From Candidatus Hydrogenedentota bacterium (GTDB taxonomy: Bacteria > Hydrogenedentota > Hydrogenedentia > Hydrogenedentales > SLHB01): a stretch of 50,397 nucleotides of DNA. Positions 44,672-50,397 of this stretch are shown here, one piece after another. The stretch spans positions 1 through 50,397 of the forward strand of contig JADLGB010000007.1 of NCBI GenBank assembly GCA_020849535.1, in the 5' to 3' direction. Position 1 is the stretch's first letter. Every line of letters begins with the position of its first letter. Below the pieces are notes generated by a model, which saw only the letters and a list, made by a program, of their open reading frames with translations, made no database searches and had not been told where the DNA came from. Made by a program: the position numbers and the translations under genes.

Positions 44672-45051
44672 GAAGAGAAATAAAGGCAAAGAGGGGAGGT
44701 CTCACCACGAAGGCACGAAGAACACGAAGGAAGAGAAAAACAAGGCACAGAGGGGAGGTCTCACCACGAAGGCGCGAAGGGCGCGAAGGAAGAGAAAGAC
44801 AAGGCAAAGAGAGGAGGACTCACCACGAAGGCGCGAAGGGCGCGAAGGAAGAGCAAGAAAGGCACAGAGGGGAGGTCTCACCACGAAGGCGCGAAGGGCG
44901 CAAAGGAAGACAAAGACAAGGCAAAGAGAGGATGTATCACCGCGAAGGCGCGAAGGGCGCAAAGGAAGAGCAAGAAAGGCACAGAGGGGAGGTCTCACCA
45001 CGAAGGCGCGAAGGGCGCGAAGGCAGATAAAGAAAGGCAAAGAGGGGAGGT
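44672..45051. repeat. Minisatellite of six 58/59-bp units
   Basis: Units start at 44701, 44760, 44819, 44877, 44936 and 44994, preceded by a partial unit. Each begins CTCACCACGAAGGCGCGAAG (or a close variant) and ends GGGGAGGT or GAGGA. Alternate units share small variants (unit 2 with unit 4; unit 3 with unit 5), suggesting growth by duplicating pairs. Confidence 0.95.
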
Positions 45052-45246
45052 CTCCCGTCTGCGGCTGCCGGCTTTCCCCGCGTCTTGGCGGCATTGCGGG
45101 AGATGTAATTGGAGCAAGAAGGTGTCGATAAGTTTCTGAGTTCCAGATTCAATCAAGACGGTTCAATCTGGAAATGAGGAAATCAAAAAGAGTTAGAGAT
45201 CGGGCTCGCGCGACTGCTGGCTGCGGCTGAATGAAGACTCCTCGCA

Positions 45247-45705
45247 TCACTCTCCCGATTTCAGATTGCGGTACACACGTTGCAGTGCCCTGCCTTGGAT
45301 GTAGGATCGCGAAGGGTCCACGATGCATTGGTGGTGTAGGGCACTGCGGCCGAGGAGCATGCGAAATATCATGGGTTCGCGGTCTGAGAGCGTGATTTCG
45401 ATGGGCCACGCGAGGGGCCCCAGGTGGGCCAGCGTGACGATCACGAGCCGCTTCTCGCGGTGCCCGCCGGAATCGGTCACGTAGCGCTCATCCACCACTT
45501 CCGCGTCGCACAGGAGCGAAAACCGGGAGTTTTTCTGCAGCGGGTTCACACCGAATCGCACCCGCCGCCGCCGGCCCGCACGATAGGCCTCGATGCCCCA
45601 CGCGTGCAGGGCGGAGGTGCGCGCGCCCGTGTCGATCTTGGCCTTGATCGCTGGGATCCCCAGCTCAGGCAGCGCCAGCCATTCCCGCCAACCCAAGGTC
45701 ACCAT
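45247..45705 (-). CDS. RimB/RloB-like retropepsin-type peptidase (Zn_protease family, PF05618)
   Basis: A 152-residue protein. Seen: LGWREWLALPELGIPAIKAKIDTGARTSALHA, with the DTGA motif of pepsin-like half proteases, and MLLGRSAL, the second conserved block. This family is called ATP-dependent zinc protease in databases and includes RimB, which is reported to work with RimK on poly-glutamate tails of S6. The frame opens at 45807; the ATG at 45705 starts the conserved part and is used, but the ribosome site is weak. It is upstream of rimK on the same strand, separated by 1.25 kb of repeats. Confidence 0.8.
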   Translation of the reverse strand: MVTLGWREWLALPELGIPAIKAKIDTGARTSALHAWGIEAYRAGRRRRVRFGVNPLQKNSRFSLLCDAEVVDERYVTDSGGHREKRLVIVTLAHLGPLAWPIEITLSDREPMIFRMLLGRSALHHQCIVDPSRSYIQGRALQRVYRNLKSGE

Positions 45706-45873
45706 GCGGGGCTTGTTCCGATCGCGCGAAGTTTCATACGGCCCTCCAGGTTTGCGGCTCCCTGCGAGGGTAGCAGCGTGCCGCCCCGCTGGTAAAGCGG
45801 GGGCCATGATTGCGGCCCGGCCCGCGCTACGGCTAGGATGACTCTGCGGTATTACGCGGAAAGGGGATCATCA

Positions 45874-46824
45874 ATGGGCGTCAGTACGGACTCAGGGTAT
45901 CACTCCACGTTGGCGGCGCTTCGGAAGAACTTGGGGAGCGTCATACAAGGCAAGCCGGAGAGTGTGGACGTTCTCCTTACCGCGTTTCTCGCTGGAGGCT
46001 CGGTGCTCGTGGAGGATGTGCCGGGTGTGGGCAAGACGACCCTCGCGAAGGCCCTCGCGAAATCCGTTGACCTGACGTTCCGCCGAATTCAGTTCACGCC
46101 TGACCTGTTGCCGGGCGATATTCTGGGCTCCTCGATCTACAGCCCGGTCAACGGCACATTCACGTTCCGGCAGGGGCCCATCTTCTGCAACATCCTCCTG
46201 GCGGATGAAATCAACCGTGCGTCGCCCCGCACGCAGTCGGCGCTGCTCGAAGCCATGAGCGAGACACAGGCCACGATCGAAGGAACCACCCACGTATTGC
46301 CGGGTCCCTTCCTCGTGATTGCGACCCAGAACCCGGTGGAGTTCCACGGCACATATCCACTCCCGGAGGCGCAGCTCGACCGCTTCATCGCGCTGTTGAG
46401 TCTCGGGTATCCCGCGCCCGACGTGGAGGCGGATATCTTGTTCGCCCAGGCGGAGTCCCACCCTCTGGAACACCTCAAGTCCGTGACAAGCGGTGAAGAA
46501 GTCATCGCCATGCAACAGGCCGTGCGCCGGGTGCGCGTCGACGCGAGCCTTGCCCACTACATTGTGGCGATTGTGAACCGGACCCGCTCGGACGCGCGCT
46601 TCAAGCTCGGGGTCAGCCCGCGCGGTTCGCTGATGCTGTATCGCGCCGCGCAAGCCGCCGCCTTTCTCGATGGGCGTGACTACACCTTGCCCGACGATGT
46701 GCAGCGACTCGCGCCTCATGTGCTCGCGCATCGCGTTATGCTGACCTCCAAGGCCAAGTACGGGGGCATCGAAAAGCGCGCCGTCATTGAAGAACTGCTG
46801 CGCGAGGTCAACGTGCCGGCATGA
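45874..46824 (+). CDS. MoxR-family AAA+ ATPase
   Basis: A 316-residue AAA+ protein. Walker A GVGKTT sits in LVEDVPGVGKTTLAKALA, Walker B in ILLADEINRASPRTQSALLEAM. Sensor 1 is in VIATQNPVEFHGTYPLPEAQLDRF, and GVSPRGSLMLYRAAQA is the MoxR sensor 2 region. MoxR ATPases act as chaperones for the assembly of metal- or vWA-type proteins. The ATG at 45874 has AAGGGGA seven bases upstream. The stop overlaps the DUF58 start by 4 bp. Confidence 0.94.
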   Translation: MGVSTDSGYHSTLAALRKNLGSVIQGKPESVDVLLTAFLAGGSVLVEDVPGVGKTTLAKALAKSVDLTFRRIQFTPDLLPGDILGSSIYSPVNGTFTFRQGPIFCNILLADEINRASPRTQSALLEAMSETQATIEGTTHVLPGPFLVIATQNPVEFHGTYPLPEAQLDRFIALLSLGYPAPDVEADILFAQAESHPLEHLKSVTSGEEVIAMQQAVRRVRVDASLAHYIVAIVNRTRSDARFKLGVSPRGSLMLYRAAQAAAFLDGRDYTLPDDVQRLAPHVLAHRVMLTSKAKYGGIEKRAVIEELLREVNVPA

Positions 46825-48080
46825 GACTGCCCTTTACCGGAAGCTTCTGGCGCCAGCTCGGCGATCTGTTGCTCTCCAGCACGACGCGGGAGGGGAAGAC
46901 TTTCGCTGTCGCGATAGTCATGGCCGCGTCCATCTCGTCCGCTTCGCTGGACATCCCCGCGTTTCATCTTCTGAGCGCCCTGTGCGCGCTGGTGCTCGTG
47001 GCCTACGCGGCCGGCATGCTCCGGAAACCGCGTCTGCGCGTGCGGGGCGAACTCGCGGCGCGGGCCGTGGCGGGCGAAGCGGTCGCCATGGAATTCACGC
47101 TCGAAAATACCATGCGCCGCGCCGCATTCGATGTGAGCGCGGGTTTTCTCAAACTCCCAGTCGAGGTCAGGGTCGCCACGGAGGCCGCCCTCGTCCCCGT
47201 GCTGGAGCCGGGCGAGCGAACGACGGTCGCCGTCACCCTCACGACGGCGCGGCGCGGCCTCTACGAACTGCCGGACGTGCGGGCGTTCTCGACGTTCCCG
47301 TTAAACCTGTGCAGGTTCCGTGCGCCGCGCAACGCGGATCGTCCCCGGGCGCGGCCGCTGATCGTCTACCCGCACTTCCATCCGTTGAGCGCCATCGACG
47401 TCCCCGTAAGCGCGCGGTACCAGCCGGGGGGAATCGCGCTATCGTCAAACGTCGGCGAATCGCCGGAGTACATCGGCAATCGCCCTTATCGCGCCGGGGA
47501 CTCGACGCGCCACCTCGACTTCCGGGCTTGGGCGCGCCTGGCGCAGCCTGTGGTCCGCGAGTACCAGGAAGAGTATTACTGCCGCCTCGCGTTGGTGCTC
47601 GACACCTACGTCCCCGGGAAGAAGAAGCCGCCTCGCGAGGGATTTCCCAATCTTGAAGCGGCGGTCAGCATGTCTGCCGCGATTGCGGATGCCTTGGGCC
47701 GGGGCGAGTACGTCATCGACATCTTCGCGGCCGGGCCGAAGCTGCACGTGTTCCGCGCGGGGCGCCACACGGCGCATTTCGAAAACGTCCTCGAGATCCT
47801 GGCGGGTGTCGACGCGTGCCGGAGCAATCCCTTCGAAGAAGTCACTCCGGCGCTCACCGATGAACTCGCCAATATCTCCACCGTGATCTGCGTTCTCCTC
47901 GATTGGGACGAGGCCCGGGAAGGGCTCGTCCGTGCGGCAATCGATTGCGGCTGCGCGGTCAAGGTTATCCTCGTTCGCGATGAAGAACCCACCATGCCGC
48001 TCGCGCATTTGTCTGACACGTGCGACATCGCGCGCTACACGAGCGCCGCCGTGTCGCGTGGCGAGGTGGATGCCCTATGA
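46821..48080 (+). CDS. DUF58 domain protein
   Basis: A 419-residue protein. Two hydrophobic helices lie near residues 28-70 (FAVAIVMAASISSASLDIPAFHLLSALCALVLVAYAAGML). A beta-rich part follows. The DUF58 signature is SPEYIGNRPYRAGDSTRHLDFRAWARLAQPVVREYQEEY, after which a vWA-like fold holds LALVLDT. DUF58 proteins always travel with MoxR and a transglutaminase, probably as an envelope complex of unknown function. ATGA overlaps bind it to both neighbours. Confidence 0.92.
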   Translation: MRLPFTGSFWRQLGDLLLSSTTREGKTFAVAIVMAASISSASLDIPAFHLLSALCALVLVAYAAGMLRKPRLRVRGELAARAVAGEAVAMEFTLENTMRRAAFDVSAGFLKLPVEVRVATEAALVPVLEPGERTTVAVTLTTARRGLYELPDVRAFSTFPLNLCRFRAPRNADRPRARPLIVYPHFHPLSAIDVPVSARYQPGGIALSSNVGESPEYIGNRPYRAGDSTRHLDFRAWARLAQPVVREYQEEYYCRLALVLDTYVPGKKKPPREGFPNLEAAVSMSAAIADALGRGEYVIDIFAAGPKLHVFRAGRHTAHFENVLEILAGVDACRSNPFEEVTPALTDELANISTVICVLLDWDEAREGLVRAAIDCGCAVKVILVRDEEPTMPLAHLSDTCDIARYTSAAVSRGEVDAL

Positions 48081-50116
48081 CCCTGAACCGGATAGCCGGA
48101 TTCGCGTTGCTGTGCATGGAGGCGGCTTTGCTGGGCGTGTTTTTTGGGCGCTGGATCTCCGTGGCCTTGATTCTCCTGGCTGCCGCGGCGGGCCTTTCGG
48201 GACGCTGGATCATCAAGCCCGACCGGCAGCGCGACATGGTGCTCGGACTGGTGCTGGGGATCGTTCTCCTCCTTGCCTGGAGCATATTCACCACGAATCT
48301 CGCTGTTTCCTCCGTAGTCCTGCAAAATGGCCTGAACGTCGTGTTCCTTCAGTTCCTTCTTGCCATGCAGGCCTACCTGTTCTTTCGTCCACGAGATTCG
48401 GGACTACCGTTCATCTTTCCCCTGCTCGGGGCGTTGGCGCTCATCATGGCGGGGGACGTGCTGACCACGGCGGGCCGCAGGCAGAGCGTATTCAATATGG
48501 TCTACATGGCCGCCACCGTGGCCTATCTCATCTTGGCGGGTGTCCTTCTATTCACCGGCAGACGCGTGGGCAAGCAGCGCTCGCCGCGAGACAAGCGCAC
48601 GGCCATCCTGAGCGGCGCCGTGCTCGCCGCGGCGCTTGTGCTGGGCTTGACCATCAGCGTCACGCTGAAAAGCAACCAGCAGCAGCTCGACACCTGGTTC
48701 GCCGAACTCGTGAACGCCATGCCCACACCTTCTGCGAAGCTTGGATTCTCCGAGCGCGCCAGACTGACAAGCGTGCGCGACATGAAGGGGCGCGGGGACA
48801 TGAGCACAGCCCTGCGCGTGGTCAGCGAACTGCCGCCGGGATACCTGCGCGGTCACGCCTACGATTCATACGCGAACCGGGAATGGACGAACAACCTGCC
48901 CGAGTCGCCCGCGGCGAAGGCCCAGCCTGCGCGCGGCGAGACGGGACAGAGCACGCAGGACTCACGGTTCGTCATTGCGTCTGAAGGCGCGCAGTCGATG
49001 TACGCACAGGAAGTGTGGCCGGAAATCACCACCCGAGGCGCCCTGTTCACGAACCTCTCGACCTGCTTTGTTTCGGGGCCGTTCGCCTCGCTTGCCGTGG
49101 ACGGCGCGGGAAACGTCCTCGCTCCTGAGAACGTTCCCGAAACCCATTATCGGAATGAGAATGCCAGGAGGCTCGATTCCGGGCCGCGCCCACTTTCGGA
49201 CACGGAAAGGTCCCTGTTCACCTCGTTACCCGAAGACCTGAGCCCTGACGTCGCTCGTCTGGCGGAGTCGCTGTTCCAAGGCCGAAACAGCGTTCAGCAG
49301 AAGGTGGATGCCGTGATCGGCTACTTCCGTGAACACTACGAGTACAAGCTGGAGATCGAAATACCTCGCGGGATGGACCCCGTGACGTACTTCCTGCTCG
49401 ATCGCCCGCCTGCGCATTGCGAGTTTTTCGCGTCCGGCGCGGCTATCCTGCTGCGCCTGGGTGGTGTGCCGTGCCGCTACGTGACCGGCTTCGTGGCGGC
49501 GGAGCGCAATCCTTACGGCGGCTATTGGATTGCCCGCAATCGCGATGCGCATGCCTGGGTCGAGGCGTGGGACGAGTCCCGCGGCTGGTTCACTGTCGAG
49601 GCTACCGTGGCGGATGGTGTTCCTTCAGGTCAGGAAGTGGCGTCCGCGTACAGCCAGCTATGGGACCATCTGAAATTCAGGATAAAGGAGGCCATGGCCG
49701 AGTACTTCGCGGGAGGACTTCGCGGGCTCCTGCGCTGGATGGGGCGCATGCTGGCGCCCGCCGCCAGGCCGCTCACGATAGCGTTCGCCGCAGTGCTGTT
49801 TGTCGGTGCATTGGTTTCGTGGGTGAAGCGACGAAGTAAGCGGATGGGCCGCGCGAAGAGCGTTCGGCAAGGCGCACCATACATACGCGAGTTGCACGCT
49901 CTGCTGAAGCGAGCCGACCGGAACCTGGCGCGCGTCAAGGTCACGCGCGGTCGGGGCGAAACGCTCCACCAGTTCGCGGCGCGTCTGGAGTCCGGCGAGA
50001 ATGCGTCTGCGCTCGCGCCTGCGGCTGCCTGGTACCGGTTTTATGCCGTAGCGCGGTTTGGCCCGCCCCCCGGTGTACAAGAAATCGAGCAGTTGAAGCG
50101 CACGTTGCCTCGATAA
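48077..50116 (+). CDS. Membrane transglutaminase-like protein (TgpA type)
   Basis: A 679-residue protein. About five to six hydrophobic helices form the N-terminal ~210 residues. A periplasmic part follows, then a transglutaminase core: C448 in PAHCEFFASGAAILLR, H492 in RDAHAWVEAW and E508 in WFTVEATV, where Asp is usual. One more helix (PLTIAFAAVLFVGALVSWV) is followed by a cytoplasmic DUF4129-like tail. The family is known from Pseudomonas TgpA. The gene overlaps DUF58 by 4 bp. Function in this organism is inferred only from the operon. Confidence 0.9.
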   Translation: MTLNRIAGFALLCMEAALLGVFFGRWISVALILLAAAAGLSGRWIIKPDRQRDMVLGLVLGIVLLLAWSIFTTNLAVSSVVLQNGLNVVFLQFLLAMQAYLFFRPRDSGLPFIFPLLGALALIMAGDVLTTAGRRQSVFNMVYMAATVAYLILAGVLLFTGRRVGKQRSPRDKRTAILSGAVLAAALVLGLTISVTLKSNQQQLDTWFAELVNAMPTPSAKLGFSERARLTSVRDMKGRGDMSTALRVVSELPPGYLRGHAYDSYANREWTNNLPESPAAKAQPARGETGQSTQDSRFVIASEGAQSMYAQEVWPEITTRGALFTNLSTCFVSGPFASLAVDGAGNVLAPENVPETHYRNENARRLDSGPRPLSDTERSLFTSLPEDLSPDVARLAESLFQGRNSVQQKVDAVIGYFREHYEYKLEIEIPRGMDPVTYFLLDRPPAHCEFFASGAAILLRLGGVPCRYVTGFVAAERNPYGGYWIARNRDAHAWVEAWDESRGWFTVEATVADGVPSGQEVASAYSQLWDHLKFRIKEAMAEYFAGGLRGLLRWMGRMLAPAARPLTIAFAAVLFVGALVSWVKRRSKRMGRAKSVRQGAPYIRELHALLKRADRNLARVKVTRGRGETLHQFAARLESGENASALAPAAAWYRFYAVARFGPPPGVQEIEQLKRTLPR

Positions 50117-50397
50117 GGGCTGGAATGAAACGTGTATTTGGAGATTCCCTTAGTCTGGATTCTCTGAACGCCGATGTGACGGTACACGCACGAGCCAAAC
50201 AGGCATTTGGAATTCACATAATAAAAGAATAGCATTGCGTAATAATGGGTTCTGTGATAACATTCGGATTGCGGTGGAAGCCGCGTAGCGAGAGCCACTT
50301 TGTGAGCGTCCGAAAACGGACAACATAGTGTGGCCCGAGTATATGCCCCTAGTGCCTTTAGTGCTCTCGACGAAGCTTCCGCCGCGTTTTCTTTTTC

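Larger units (their letters stand above)
43994..45246. other. Repeat-rich gene-free stretch between rimK and the RimB-like gene
   Basis: No gene is supported in 1.25 kb. It holds dispersed-repeat phrases at 44246-44300 (TCTCGCCAAGGCGCGGAG; CTCACCACGAAAGGCACG), a 10-bp tandem array, and a 58/59-bp minisatellite. Long open frames at 44616-45131 on several frames come from the repeat itself and are not credible. Confidence 0.75.

Noticed and set aside
44381..45051. Possible CRISPR array
   Set aside because: Units are contiguous tandem repeats without unique spacers, and no cas genes are present.
44616..45131. 171- and 133-residue open frames rich in Lys, Arg, Glu
   Set aside because: They translate the 58/59-bp minisatellite in several frames on both strands; the composition is set by the repeat and there is no ribosome site or domain.

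Overview
The window is GC-rich, gene-dense bacterial chromosome and looks like a metagenome-derived, Gram-negative heterotroph. Pointers to a Planctomycetes/Verrucomicrobia/Hydrogenedentota-type genome are two kinase-beta-propeller membrane proteins, a secreted M4 protease ending in a dockerin, a PHP-domain membrane protein, a MoxR-DUF58-transglutaminase operon, and many dispersed ACGAAGG-type intergenic repeats. The phylum is inferred from gene style only. No rRNA, tRNA or CRISPR array was recognised.

Layout. 1-1943 (-): 5' part of a class III anaerobic ribonucleotide reductase, cut by the window edge. 2237-4340 (+): peptidoglycan precursor genes ddl and dapF plus a small PspC protein. 5192-6539 (+): purN and a HAD phosphatase. 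6572-9063 (-): an AAC(3)-type acetyltransferase and zwf. 10692-15189 (-): two overlapping Ser/Thr kinase-propeller genes. 15385-18825 (-): the dockerin-bearing thermolysin-like protease. 19123-21790 (-): glycosyltransferase and polysaccharide flippase. 22674-23467: an AT-richer islet bounded by inverted repeats, with a truncated toxin tail and a probable immunity gene. 23969-26627 (-): a GT39-type membrane mannosyltransferase-like protein and a DRE-TIM aldolase. 26898-34908 (+): a PpiD-like foldase, a Tat/lipobox sugar-binding protein, a large esterase, a phosphoesterase and a GNAT. 34983-35939 (-): panE-like reductase. 36101-38832 (+): PHP protein overlapping a glycosyltransferase-TPR gene. 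38914-39911: a nest of IS200-like sequences with one intact transposase. 40134-43993 (-): fabH and an apparent operon rimK(+RCK_C) - Fis-type regulator - 4-TM protein - nikR. 43994-45246: repeat arrays. 45247-45705 (-): RimB-like retropepsin. 45874-50116 (+): moxR-DUF58-transglutaminase, with 4-bp overlaps.

Functional threads are cell-envelope building (ddl, dapF, flippase/GTs, fabH, ppiD), extracellular degradation (M4-dockerin, esterase) and S6-type protein modification (RimK with a RimB-like protease nearby).

The most notable non-coding content is a family of nested mobile elements. Two non-autonomous copies (4451-4947, 9234-9640) have terminal inverted repeats and 7-8 bp target duplications. 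Both carry the same internal deletion of an IS200-like transposase, whose intact relative sits at 39255-39701. The most notable protein oddity is DapF, in which Ser223 stands where the second catalytic cysteine is expected.
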